64,000 nt of DNA from Argentina anserina (Eukaryota; Streptophyta; Magnoliopsida; Rosales; Rosaceae). Positions 1 through 11,800 of this stretch are shown one piece after another. Position numbers and translations under genes: made by a program. The DNA is taken from positions 8,265,001 to 8,329,000 of the forward strand of contig NC_065874.1 of the NCBI RefSeq assembly GCF_933775445.1, written 5' to 3'. The notes below the pieces were generated by a model, which was not told where the DNA came from, searched no databases, and saw only the letters and a list, made by a program, of their open reading frames with translations. Positions within the stretch are counted from its first letter, which is position 1. Every line of letters starts with the position of its first letter.

Positions 1-650
1 ATACCAAGAATATAGAAAATAGACATATCATGATGCTTCTTGTAAGGATAAAAAGAATGCAGAGCAGACTCTCTGAACAATTCCAAAAGATGACGTTGGG
101 CTTCCAACACATTAAAATTCTTACATTCGAAACACACCAGATTCCTAGTGATCCAAATAAACCAAATTAGATTACAGGAGACTAGAAACCAAAGTTGACG
201 TTTAGGTTTTGGGAACGCTAAAACACCAACATCATTAAACACTTCATCAAGGGTACCCCAAGGCGAGAATGAATGAGAAAATAGAATGCAAACTTATTTC
301 CATAAAGCCACAATTTCAGAACAATGCAAAAGAATATGTGTACCCGATTCCGCATGACTTCCACAAAATGAGCAACGAGATGGAAGTGAAAAACCTCGCC
401 GTTGTAAAATCTCATCAGTTAGTAAACGCCCATGAAGAGCTTTCCAAACAACAAGAGTTTTGCGGGGTTGAATTGCTTTATTCCATATCACTTTACCTCA
501 ATCTTTATGATCACCATGATTTGAGAAGAAAACAAAAGCTTCTTTTGCTGTCAGAATTCTTGAGGAGAAGTGCGGTCATAAAAGATAGTCAGATGTGTCT
601 GCATCAGGCAAAGCAATGTGCTCAATTTTTTATGCTGCTTCAGGGAACCC
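1..650 (-). pseudogene. LINE reverse-transcriptase 3' relic (zf-RVT domain)
   Basis: On the minus strand about 65 residues (491 down to 294) read as the zinc-binding domain found after the reverse transcriptase of plant LINE elements. The pattern W-x-A-L-H-G-R-L-x-T-D, then C-x-x-C about 20 residues later, then H-x-x-x-x-C is visible. Upstream the same frame continues, but an expected Trp codon is TGA (near 506). Downstream the homologous protein continues in another frame (to about 218), so there is at least one frameshift. No reverse transcriptase core, endonuclease or poly(A) tail lies inside the window, and the element runs off the left edge. It is a dead, 5'-truncated fragment with no expected function. 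Confidence 0.6.
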
Positions 651-1351
651 AATGAGAATCAACACTAACATTATTCACCTCAACATGAAGTGGAATAGAG
701 CCACTTACTCCAACACTAGTAGCAAGAGGCTCACCCAAGCAAGTCCACTAAGTTTATTACAATGAAACTGTGATACATTTAGGCGCTAGGAAGTAAGATA
801 CCCTTTCGGAGCAGTATGATCATTTGAAGGAACTAGAGATAGCCTCGACCAGAATGATCATTACGTATCATTTCGTTGTCATTGATGATACAGAGCGTGA
901 CAAACAGGAAGTTGTGGTGGTAAACGTTCTATGATTTTATCTATGATTCCTTACCAAAATATTAACAATTTCTTGTTTATAACAATTAACAAGAATCTGG
1001 TGATTATACGTACTGTAGATTTTTAACTTTCACTCCCTAACTCCTAACTGTACTGCTATTTCTCAATCTCTTGTATCTTCTACTTGAACACACGATGGTG
1101 GAGTAGAAATTGATTATAAAACATATCATACCATTTCCCTCATCAAGCAAAGCCAACAAGATCCATCTCAAGTTACAATTAGCAAGTATACCTCACACAA
1201 ACATAAATACCCAATTTAGTGAATTTACACTGTATAAAAAAGAAAGGCATGATAACGTACACGAAATAACAGTTCATGTCTTTATTGAAATGAAGTGCTT
1301 AACCCTAAAGAGCGTAGAGAACAGATCGTATTGAATCAACATCTTGCACAT
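651..1351. other. intergenic, no gene seen
   Basis: AT-rich spacer between the LINE relic and the SKP1-like gene. It should hold the 3' untranslated region of that minus-strand gene close to 1351. I see no repeat or coding segment I can support. Confidence 0.5.
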
Positions 1352-1882
1352 TCAGTCTTCTGCAGGATCTTCATCAACCCCCTCAAAAGCCCAGGCATAC
1401 TGCTCCCGGAGCGCCTCCTCCTCCTCGGGAGTATAATCGCTCTCAATGCCAAACAATTTCCTCACATACTCCACGCTCTTGTTACTGATCCGGTCCGCCA
1501 CTGTCTGATTCAACAAGTCCAGAAAGTCATTCACATTCAAGTAATCCGCAGCCAGAATGAGCTCCATTATGCGCTCGGTGGTGTCTTCCTTCATGTACTC
1601 TTTATAGAACTTCCTCAGCTCCTTCTTCCCGGCCTCGTCGAGCTCAGCCTTCGGCTTCAAGTCCAGGTGCTTGGTGCAGAAGTCGATGATTCTCGTCAGT
1701 TCCTTGCTGTGCACGTTAGGTATAGGCATCATCATGTCGCGGGGCACCCCGTCGTCTCCGAAGAAGGCCTTGACGGTTCCGAACTCCATCGCCACGTTCT
1801 CCTCCAATTCAAAGACCTCGTCATCGGAGGTCTTCAGGGAGATTGTCTTCTTTTCTTGGACGGTGTCTTCCTCGGTCGACAT
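1352..1882 (-). CDS. SKP1-like protein with extended C-terminal tail (SSK1-like)
   Basis: Intronless gene for a 176-residue SKP1-family adaptor. SKP1 joins CUL1 to F-box proteins in SCF ubiquitin ligases, in nucleus and cytosol. The N-terminal POZ fold is visible (ISLKTSDDEVFEL near residue 14, then PIPNV and a CTKHL helix), followed by the C-terminal dimerisation domain (LILAADYLNV, QTVAD, YTPEEEEALRE). SKP1 proteins normally stop at or just after WAFE; this one goes on with GVDEDPAED. A short tail after WAFE is what I recall for SSK1, the SKP1 variant that partners SLF F-box proteins in pollen of S-RNase self-incompatible plants. The start is the first ATG in an open frame and fits family length. 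Family is certain; the SSK1 assignment is inference and it could be an ordinary ASK paralog. Confidence 0.93.
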   Translation of the reverse strand: MSTEEDTVQEKKTISLKTSDDEVFELEENVAMEFGTVKAFFGDDGVPRDMMMPIPNVHSKELTRIIDFCTKHLDLKPKAELDEAGKKELRKFYKEYMKEDTTERIMELILAADYLNVNDFLDLLNQTVADRISNKSVEYVRKLFGIESDYTPEEEEALREQYAWAFEGVDEDPAED

Positions 1883-1981
1883 TGTACGTACAAAAGTGTG
1901 AGCTTAGGAACGATGATGATGGTGGTGATCAGGCGTTCGTTTAATTCTCTGTATATGTTTTCTGGTGAAGTGAAGAGATAA

Positions 1982-1988
1982 CTTTATA
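1982..1988 (-). promoter_or_regulatory. candidate TATA box of SKP1-like gene
   Basis: Minus-strand TATAAAG lies about 100 bp upstream of the SKP1-like ATG, a plausible distance for a core promoter followed by a short 5' UTR. Sequence match only. Confidence 0.35.
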
Positions 1989-1989
1989 T

Positions 1990-2854
1990 TTGAGGGGTTC
2001 CGATCATTTGCCAAATAAAGGGTTTGATGCTAAAAACACGACGAATGCTGCTCATGTGTATTTATGCAAAATCAACGTGCTTTCACAATTCTCAAACTAA
2101 CCAAGAAAAATGGTCTATACGTAAACACCATAAGAAGTTGGAGGTTTCCGGAAATGCCTGACAGTGGAGAGAAGACCTGGTAAGAAAAGCAGACTGAAGG
2201 TGATATAAATTTGTAACTCCTAGTATAAAGGAGGGAGGATTTTGACGACCACAGAAAACGCATGGTCTTGATCTTTTTAATCCATTTTGTTTACATGTTA
2301 AGAAGTCCTTATATTTCTTCAAAATTATTAGTGTGAGGTCCGAAATTCCATGATAACACGCTTAGTATGCTAGTGACGATTAGTTTGATGAGGAATATGA
2401 TTTAAAAAAAAGATTATATCAAACCGATGAAAAAGAGATATAGCGTGTGATAATTGGAGATTAATCGAGGATCATAAAGAACTCATATTATGAATGCCAG
2501 CCACACGAAATGGCACATATCCTTTTTGGCTAGTGTTTCACTGTTTTGTTTCACTACCGAACAAAACCGCTTAACCATTGCAGTTCATGGGTCTAATCCC
2601 ATGTGTGATACTTCAACAGTCAAATCAGCCAAGTATGCAAGGAAAAGAAATGAAACTTGATACCTTGTTCAAACTGTCCCAGTGCCAGGGTACATATCAT
2701 GTAATACATATTTTACTACTGTAAGAAACTGACAGCTACAAAACTGACGTAATTTCCGTTTTCATGGTGCACAAACAATGATCAAATTGACGAAATGAAT
2801 CCAGCCATCCAGGACAGCTCTAGTATTCCTATGCAGAGTCCAGAGAACGACAGG
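1990..2854. other. intergenic, no gene seen
   Basis: AT-rich spacer holding the promoter of the SKP1-like gene at its left and the 3' end of RH36 at its right. The open frames at 2072-2322 have no recognisable domain and look random. Confidence 0.5.
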
Positions 2855-5031
2855 TTATACAAGATCGGATTTATCAGTCGATTTTTCTCTTTTCTTCTTC
2901 TTACTCCTCTTTTTCAATAAACCTTTTGCTTCTAGCGTCTTTAGTGTTCGTTCTTTCCGTTTTTTCTCTCGTTCTATGAAGGTGGATCCTGCCAACTTCA
3001 TCTTCGCGACACGTCTGGCTGTGTAAACCTGCACATTGGGGATATAATTAGTAAGCAATCATCACAAGCTTTACCAAGACATAGCTAGTATGTAAATCAG
3101 TAAATCTATGGATTAATTTATAATTTCCCACAATCTGAACTGCAAAGCCAATACCTTACGAATATTCTCAAGAACCTCATTCTCCTTGCATTCAAATTCT
3201 ACCAATTGTTCCCCAACTTCTTCTTCTATTTTATGAACCAGCTTTACATCAAGCTGCAAAACAGAATCTCCCCTTTCAATCAAAACAATCTTTTGATGTT
3301 AAATAAACAGAGAATATAAAACATAAAAACAGCAACCATCTTCATAAGAATACCACTATATTCCTGCTTCTCAATAATTGCAAATTTAGACCGGATGACC
3401 ATCTAAAGGAATTTAGTGGTTGGATGGGATGAAAGTTGCTAATTTTAACCAATCTCACAGAATGATTATACATGCTACTTACTTGGGTTACAAAACTGAT
3501 AGCTAAACCTTCTCTGCCTGCTCTTGCAGTACGTCCGACACGGTGGACATAATCCTTTGGATCACTGCAATGTAGTAGGACAATTAAGTCTAGAAACCAT
3601 ATTTCTTACAGAAAGTGACAATAAAAAAGTACATTGAAGAGTAAGACCTTGGAGTATCATAATTAATTACTAGATCAACTGTAGGAATATCCAAACCCCG
3701 ATTGGCAAGATCAGTTGCGATCAATACAGGAACCTGTCCAGATTTGAACTTATGTAATGCAGAAAGTCTTAGAGGCTGTGACTTGGATGAATGCAAAGCC
3801 GAAACACTTTGACCAAGCTCCTCCAGTAAAAAGTTCAACAAGTGACAGTTCCTGCAGACATAATATAACCCATAAATTGACGATTACACAACAATCCAAA
3901 AAAACAACCCATCCAACAAAATAAAATGAACCAGCACCAAAACTATTGTCCAAAACAAGAATTACATTAGCGTTGAGACGAATACAATGGCCGACTTGAT
4001 CTTCATATCTTCCATTTTCGACAAAATGTGCACCAAATAAACTTCTTTCGCCTCACGGGGCATGAAGACATACTTCTGTGTAAGAGTCCCCACCGTCTTC
4101 ATACCCTCATACGCCTGATAAAAGTAGGCCTTATTTTCCGAAACCTCAATCAATGCTTGAAGGTCACTGGTCATGGTTGCAGAGAACAACAATGTCTGCC
4201 GATTCTTTGGCAGGCACTGAAACACCACTCTCAAATCGGTCTCAAACTCCGAATTCAACAACCTATCTGCCTCATCCAACACTAGAAACTACACCAAACA
4301 GAACAAAACACACTCAATCACTACCAACTATCATTTCCAAACTCACATTATGTCGAAAACATCACATGTATTGAACTAAAATAAATCTTAAAACCTTAAA
4401 CCCTAAACCCTGAAATATTCAGTACCTTGGCTTTGGAGAAAACCGAGGGGAAATCCGGGTCCTCCTGGAGCAAATCCCTGACCCGACCCGGCGTGGCGAT
4501 AACCACATGAGGCCTAGTCATCAAGCTCTGAGCTTGCTTCAGCTTCTCCATGCCTCCGACAATCACGGAGCACCGCAAATTCAGCGGCGACCCGAAGGCC
4601 CGGAACTGCTCGGCGATCTGGTACGCCAGCTCATGCGTCGGCGTCATCACCAGTGCGAAAACCCCATAAGGCCCCTCCGCCAGCCGCTGCAGGATGGGCA
4701 GCGCGAACGCCGCCGTCTTGCCGCTACCGGTCTGGGCCAGGCCGAGAACGTCGCGGCCCTCCAGGACCTTGGGGATGCAGTTGGCCTGAACCGGCGTCGG
4801 CTTCTTCATCCCGAGCTCGGCGACCGTCGCGAGGAGCCAGTCGGCGAGGCCGAGGTCGGCGAAGGTGGCGTCGGCGTTCGCGTCCGGGTCTGTGGACCGC
4901 TCGAGCTCCGGTTGTTCGGCGGCGGGGACATGAGTGGGAGTGGGACCCGGGTCGGGTTTGGGTTCGGGTTGAGATGCTCTGGGTTTGAAGAGAGGGAAGT
5001 CGGTGGATACCGTGTTGTCTTCTCCCTCCAT
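2855..5031 (-). CDS. RH36: DEAD-box ATP-dependent RNA helicase 36
   Basis: Six exons on the minus strand: 5031-4426, 4288-3966, 3851-3648, 3564-3483, 3253-3155, 3028-2855; frames join to about 494 residues, close to Arabidopsis RH36 (SWA3). That protein is a nucleolar helicase of 18S pre-rRNA processing, required in gametophyte development. Helicase motifs are in order: Q motif ([10 protein letters not shown], ~78-87), I AQTGSGKT (99-106), II DEAD (207-210), [32 protein letters not shown]. The C-terminus is a Lys-rich tail typical of nucleolar helicases. Motif Ia reads PTHELA instead of the usual PTRELA. The N-terminus (~1-55) is rich in Pro, Glu and Asp. The ATG at 5031 is the first one that gives a family-length product; upstream in-frame sequence is promoter. 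Family call is firm; the RH36 subgroup rests on overall similarity. Confidence 0.92.
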
Positions 5032-5240
5032 TTTTGTTTCCGAAAGGTTACGGCTTTGGGGACCGGAAAGCTTTAAGCTTTGAATATTAGGGTTGGAGCT
5101 AAACGACGGCGTTTGGAGTTGGTTAAGGACAGTGATGGCCTGCCGGGTCGGGTGGGCCTTATTAGCGCCAAAAATGAATAATGACGTAATAAAGTTTCGA
5201 TTTTTATTTAAGAGGAAGAAGTAGAGAGAGAGAGAGAGAG
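5032..5240. promoter_or_regulatory. 209-bp divergent promoter of RH36 and SDRB
   Basis: The two start codons face away from each other with 209 bp between them, so core promoters and both 5' UTRs share this stretch. It contains minus-strand AACCCTAA (5087-5094, telo-box), TGGGCC (5153-5158, site II element), a TGACGTAA bZIP-type core (about 5180-5187) and a (GA)n run (about 5224-5240) ending at the SDRB ATG. Telo-box plus site II is a known pairing in promoters of ribosome-biogenesis genes, which fits RH36. Confidence 0.6.
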
Positions 5241-7898
5241 ATGGAGTCACCGTTTAAGGCGGACGCGTTGAGAGGGAAGGTGGCGTTGATAACGGGAGGC
5301 GGGTCGGGTATAGGGTTCGAGATATCGACCCAGTTTGGGAAACATGGAGGGAGTGTGGCTATTATGGGGAGGAGGAAGCAAGTGTTGGACTCTGCTGTGG
5401 CTGCTCTTCATTCTCTTGGAATTCCGGTACTTTTTTTTGTAGACTTGTAATTTGCATATAGTTTTGTGGCTTTGTTTTGTTTGGGTGCCTACCCAATTTG
5501 GGTTTGTGCAATTCTTATGTGGTTGATGATCAGGAAAGGGATTGAATTTAACTTGCTCATCTGAGGTGTTGCTGTTGTTGTAATCTTGGTTGACTGAGGT
5601 GTGGGGTTGTTTGATAGATTAGGGAAATGAATGGAAATGTTTTAGTTTTGGGTCATTGGTTTATTGAGACTTGAGACTCGGTATGAACTAAGATCTGTCC
5701 TGTGAGTAACAGTGAGTTTGATGGAAAAGCTTGGGAACTTTGTGGAGTTCTCAGTTTATGTTATGTATGGCTGTCTGGGATTTTATGCAACTGATTTTTT
5801 TTCCGAGGCGTAGGATCATTGGTTCATGAGATCATAGACATATACTGAGTTGAAGAATTTTGTGTCGGTATCTTTAGTCTGGGATAGATGGGGAACTATG
5901 TGTTTGATTGACTTGGAAACTAATGATTTGAAACTCAATTCAAATGTCTGCTAATCAACCAGAATCTGTCTTTACTGCAACATTGATTATTTCTGCTGTA
6001 TATTTCAGCATGAGGGTCTTTTGATATGTCCAGAAATGTAATATTTTTGTAAACGCAGATATGTACTATTATGCAAGTGAAATAGAAAACTATCAGAGAC
6101 ACGAAAGGTAGCTGGTAGAGTTCAGACTGCAGCTTGTGGGTCAACTGACTTGAAATCCAGTTAATGGGTGTAGTGGTTTAGTGTCGGATGACTGGATGTC
6201 AGCTTTTTAGTAACATTGAATTTGAATGCGATTTTATCAACTTGCTCAACAATTTTTCACTCAGTACGTTCCAGTAACCTGCTAAAACTCCTATTGAAGT
6301 TGAGCCTTTTCATTCACGTTGCTTCAGGCCTGTTCTTTACCTGACAGTGATTTACTTGTTACCTGCGTATTATCTTCTTGAAATTAGTTGGTTGTGCTTC
6401 CCTTGGTTTATGTTGTTTTTTCTTGTTTCTTCTCTTTCATTTTAGGCTATTGGGATCGAGGGGGATGTGCGTAAACAGGAAGATGCAAAAAGAGTGGTGG
6501 AATTGACTTTCCAGCATTTTGGCAGGCTTGACATACTTGTGAATTCTGCAGCTGGCAATTTTCTTGCATCAGCAGAAGATCTAACACCTAATGGATTTCG
6601 AACAGGTTATATGCAGTAACAGACTCAATAGTGTTCATATAATATGAATTTATTGTATGTTCATGACTTCATGGTTAATAATATAAAAATACCAAATTAA
6701 TGGAAGTGAAAATACTGCCTTGATAAAAACCTAGTAGCCAGTTTAGGTTTTGATGGTAGGATCCAATGGCCATGGTTTCATAACTCAATTGCAAATAGAA
6801 AATTATAATAAAGAAATATGATCTATTAGAACGACTTAAAAGTCCATGAACATATTGTTGACCTTTAAACAAATTGATTGTATTGTTTCCTGCAGTTTTG
6901 GATATTGATTCTGTTGGCACGTTCACAATGTGCTATGAAGCACTCAAGTATCTAAAAAAAGGAGGACCAGGAAGGAGCTCATCTGGTGGTGGAACAATAT
7001 TGAACATCAGTGCTACTTTACATTATTCCGCTGCTTGGTATCAAGTTCACGTATCAGCAGCCAAGGTTTGTTCAATAGTCCTCCAGTAGTTACTTCTTAT
7101 TTATGATAAACTTGATTAAGATTCTCATATCCAACAGGCAGCTGTTGATGCTACTATGCGAAACTTGGCATTGGAGTGGGGAACTGACTACGACATCAGA
7201 GTCAATGGCATTGCTCCTGGCCCTATTGGTGATACCCCTGGCATGAGTAAACTCGCACCTAAGGAGATAGGTAGCAAAGCTAGGGAGTACATGCCTTTGT
7301 ATAAACTAGGAGACAAATGGGATATTGCTATGGCTGCTCTCTACCTTTCATCAGATGCAGGTTCGTATTACCCCATTCACTTCTGCAAGTTTAAATATAA
7401 CCCTCATTGTACTGCAACATGTAATTTACCTTCTGGTGCCCAAATCAATAGAGTAGCTCAAACTGTAGGATCATTCTTGTTCCCCAGATAGCCAGTTTGA
7501 GGATAATCTGAATACTTCAACCTCTCTGCCTCATCATAGACTTGCTGTGCTTTCATAGGAACCAGGAAATATTAACCAAGTTACAAATAATATATCATTA
7601 TTGGGACAAAAAAAAAGCTGAAAATCACTGCATTGGTTGGTGATACCTCAACAAAACTTGTTTGCCTTCTCTTCTTCGAGCATCTTTGCTTTTTTTTTTT
7701 TTTGTTTCATTGGAAACTTACTTTTGCGTTGTAAACATTGTAGGGAAATTCATCAATGGAGCTATCATCGTAGTTGATGGAGGACTTTGGCTGAGCCGGC
7801 CTCGCCATCTGCCAAAAGATGCTGTGAAACAGCTTTCCCGTGCAGTAGAGAAGAGATCTAGAAATAACCCGGTAGGGGTTCCGAGCAGCAAGCTCTAA
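5241..7898 (+). CDS. SDRB: peroxisomal 2,4-dienoyl-CoA reductase (SDR family)
   Basis: Five exons: 5241-5426, 6446-6605, 6896-7065, 7138-7360, 7744-7898, joining in frame to 297 residues. This is the short-chain dehydrogenase that reduces 2,4-dienoyl-CoA with NADPH during peroxisomal beta-oxidation of unsaturated fatty acids. The Rossmann glycine motif TGGGSGIG follows the first strand (~18-25), NSAAGNF marks the central strand, and the active-site stretch SATLHYSAAWYQVHVSAAK supplies the catalytic Lys. IAPGPIGDTPG is typical of this subfamily. The last three residues are SKL, a canonical PTS1 peroxisome import signal, and length matches Arabidopsis SDRB. The ATG follows a GA repeat directly. 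It is divergent from RH36 and converges with FTSH12. No damage is seen. Confidence 0.93.
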
Positions 7899-8806
7899 GA
7901 CTGAACAAACACTCCACCATTCTTCACGGTTCCAAGCCAAAGACGTATTCCAACAGAGGAGAAAGGAATCCATATCCTTCCATTGTTGAATAATAGTTGG
8001 TTATATGAATTGGGCCGCCAACAGATTAAATCATTCACTACAGTCAGATTAATCAGCTGAGTTTTCTCCTCATCTATTGCTGTTGTGAACAAAAGAAAAG
8101 TGTATAACACTGGTGTGGAATATTGTAAGGCCATTATGACAATTTGAAAAATATGTTAAGTTATTGTAATGTATAATGAATGAAATCAGTACTGATTTAT
8201 CTTGTCATCAACTTAAAAATTGGCTGAAACTACTTCAGTTAGATCATGGCTTTTGAAAGGTCACGGATGCAAACACGAAGTGCTATACAATAAGCTAGAA
8301 TCTGAATGCTCAAGGAACTTGGCAGTATATTTCGTATTTATGTGAGCTAATATTCTTACAAATACATTTTGATTTGCATGTACTGAGATCTTCCTTCCTT
8401 CTTTCCGATGCTAACTACCATGACCAGGAACAAACTAGAAAAGAGAAAATTATAAATACAAAAATGTGAAGCACCTACCCGAACCTCAACTCAACAATAT
8501 AACTGGTGTTCCCGACTTGCTCAACTATTCAACGAATTCTCATTTACGACACTTTCAACTGAGGAGCTAAGGCTCACTTCTCACCAAACGGAACTTTTGG
8601 CGGGAATACAAACCCTGATTGGCATATTTCACTACGCCATCTGCTGGATTGGCTTGGGACGAGCAATGGTAGATAAAACAAGATACTTGAAGAAGGTTGT
8701 GGTCTTGTGGATAAGCTGACTGCTTGGATATCGCGTGACTAGTGAGAGATTTCCATGCACCAAATGAGATTTCACCTACTATGAGCTGATGGTTACCATC
8801 ATTCTT
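7899..8806. other. convergent 3' intergenic region
   Basis: Spacer between the ends of SDRB (+) and FTSH12 (-). It should hold both 3' UTRs and polyadenylation signals. Nothing else is supported. Confidence 0.5.
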
Positions 8807-11800
8807 TTAACATCTATGCAGTGGTGCAGGATAAATGTCCAATGGTTGATATCGCAACTTATCATTGTGTGGCAACGGTCCATCCTAAATATCAGCCAAA
8901 CAACAATTAAGTTCAATTCATTAAGGAAAACATATGTCAAAAGGCACTCTGAATGGGAGAAGAATACAAACAGATATATTACATACCAGAATTATTTAGG
9001 ATGTTGCGGACAATAAGAGTTAAGCTATCATATATCATCCAAGTAGAGATTACTAATTATGACTTGGCTGAGAGTACAAATCCTTGAATAAATGGTAAAA
9101 GTGAAAAACAAGATGAAAAAGTATGGATTCCTAAACCAAGACCAAATGTTCAAAGTACTCATATGGGTAGTTCATCAAATGAAACCAATGGTCCATCAAA
9201 TGTAAAGCATCGACAGCCAGAAGAACAGCTGCCTGCTTTGTTTCTTAGTTACATATTCTGTCCTGATGTGAAAATTTATATTCCACAAAAGACTCCTAAG
9301 ATTGATATCATTTGTGATGGCGACTGAAGTGAAACATGGTGCCTATAATTGGATCATATCAAGTTGAAAAAAAGGTCAAGTACCTGTTCCAAGTTTATCT
9401 GATATGGCTTTACAAAATCCTCGAACATGACTGGAGAAAGGTCCTTCATTTTCTCTATAACCTCCTACAATTGGCAACACCAGTTGTGAATTTACAGATA
9501 TAACAAGTCTAGTGCAAGAACTTCAAGAGATACGATGGTATTGAACTATCGATAACTGATATAGAACCAATATCCAGTGATAATTAACAACAAGTATGTC
9601 TTACCAATCCAGTAATCCTTGACTTCTCAAATAGTTCGTCAGCAATCATGTCCAGAATGTGTCTGTTGTTTCTCAGACCATTCATTGCAAGTTCTTCTGT
9701 TTCCTCAATGTACTGTAACCAACATGATCAACCAGATATAACTTAATTGCAAAACTAAAGGAAAAGTAAACTGTAAATTGTATTTCTCCTCCAAAGGTAA
9801 ACTCTCACACTCTCAACTTGATAACCAACTAGAAGAGTAAAAAGTTCTTCAGGCAATAAATCAATTCTTTCAATATCATCTTGCAAGAATTCGGGATTTT
9901 GCAGTCTCTCGCAAGTCTAACTTTAGGCTAGCAAAGAATATATTTTCTTTTCTTATGTCATTTTTGAATAACTTTTCTTATGTCATTTTAAAAGCCTGAA
10001 AACTCTCCCTTCATCATTTTTTTCTTCTGTTATCTTATATAAAATGGCTCATAGCTACATCATCTCAGTATTGTGTCAGTGTCCACCCATAAACATATTG
10101 AATCATGAACAGAACAGTACATTCTCAATGACTAACTCCATGACCTATTTCAAGCCAAAGAGGACAGAAGAAAATCAATGGCAGGTAGTAGTACCAATTT
10201 AGCATAGCAGGAATTGATAAAAATAAAAATCAAATCACGCACCCTTGTCAACTCTCGGGTAAATAGCTCAGACACTTCAAGAGTCATATTGGCTGGAATC
10301 ACATTGGGGTCCTCCCACTACACAACAAAGAAAAAGAGAAAACTGAGCTGATTGAGATGTCAAACCAGGAACATAAACTTTTGTATACTAGCAATTTTGA
10401 AGGAAAAAGATTACCCTGTATCTTATCAACTCGCCATCTGGACTATCTGGTCGATCCATCAGTCCAATTCTTTTTGTTAGAGCAGTAAGCCCCAATCTTG
10501 AGTTTTGAGGGCTAATTACCATCTCTCGAGCAATCTGAAATTTGGACTTAGATCAGGACATAGATAGGAATTTCCACCAAGTTATATTCTAATTGCCACT
10601 GGTTAGTTATATACAAGAGCTGCAAACATATGTGAAATTTTGGGAAGGTAAAGTTTCCTATTTAAAGACTAATCATGAATAACTCATGTTGCCTATGAGA
10701 TTAATTCCACTATTCCATCTTGCATCAATATAATGATTGCTACACTGCCCATCAAAGAGATAAAGGGTATGGAAAAAGAAACTGCAACTGGAGTTCTGGA
10801 GATTTGTTCATATCACTTTGAGCAGATTCAGCTTTCAATTTTTCTCTGTCTTGAGAGATGTAATATATTGTAACATATGAAAATCTTTGGGCTACCTTTG
10901 TCAGCTTTTCCAGATCATCTGTTCCACCATCAGTTATATCATCACCGTACACAACACGTTCAGCACAACGCCCACCATGAGCTACCACCATTTGCATCTT
11001 CATGTAGCCAAAGGTTGTATAACCTTGGTCAACCATATCTTCTCGGGGGTAGAAAACAGAGACTGCAGTTTCCTGTTCATGCAACAAACAAATCCTTGTA
11101 AGAGAGCAGCTCACATGAAATTTCATATCATCTACTGCACAAATTTTTTTTTTTAGGGGCCGACTGCACAATTTATCAATTAGCAAAACTTTCTACCTTT
11201 CCACCAGGCAGAAGTTGGGAAAACGCATGCCAGTCAAATTGAGGAAACAGATGAGCTAATAGAATGTGACCAGCTTCATGAACAGCCAGCAGTTTCTTCT
11301 TTTCAGAAGACACCTATAATACAATTAAACAAATCTAAGCGACTAAACTAACACCCAACAACTATCAATCGAAAGAATTCACTGAAGCACACTCAAGATG
11401 ATCATACACTTTGTTCGCATTTACGCTGCTCTTCCTCAGTCAAAAGTACACCCATGCCCTCGAGCAATTGTTTATCTAATACATCCACTATGTCTTCCTG
11501 ATATATCTCTGAACGTCCTTTCCTCACCTGAAACGCACAGAACAAGATAACATGAGAGAACTTTATAGCCACACAAGATAGCAGAATTACTCCTGTGATA
11601 GTTTCCGCCCGTCCATCTATGTATGTATAGTATTAAATCATATATCACTCATGAAGCAAAGAATGTTGGTTAGAAACTCTATCTCTCAAGGTAACAAATG
11701 AAATGGGCATGTTTGTATGTTTTACTTACTGACATAATTGCCGCTTCATTTACAAGATTTCGAATATCTGCCCCAGAAAAACCAACTGTACGGAAGACAA

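Noticed and set aside
1295..1981. 228-codon open frame opposite the SKP1-like gene
   Set aside because: It is the antisense shadow of a conserved SKP1 frame; no domain and no codon signal of its own.
4507..5076. 189- and 111-codon open frames opposite RH36 exon 1
   Set aside because: Antisense shadows produced by the GC-rich first exon of RH36, which carries helicase motifs on the other strand.
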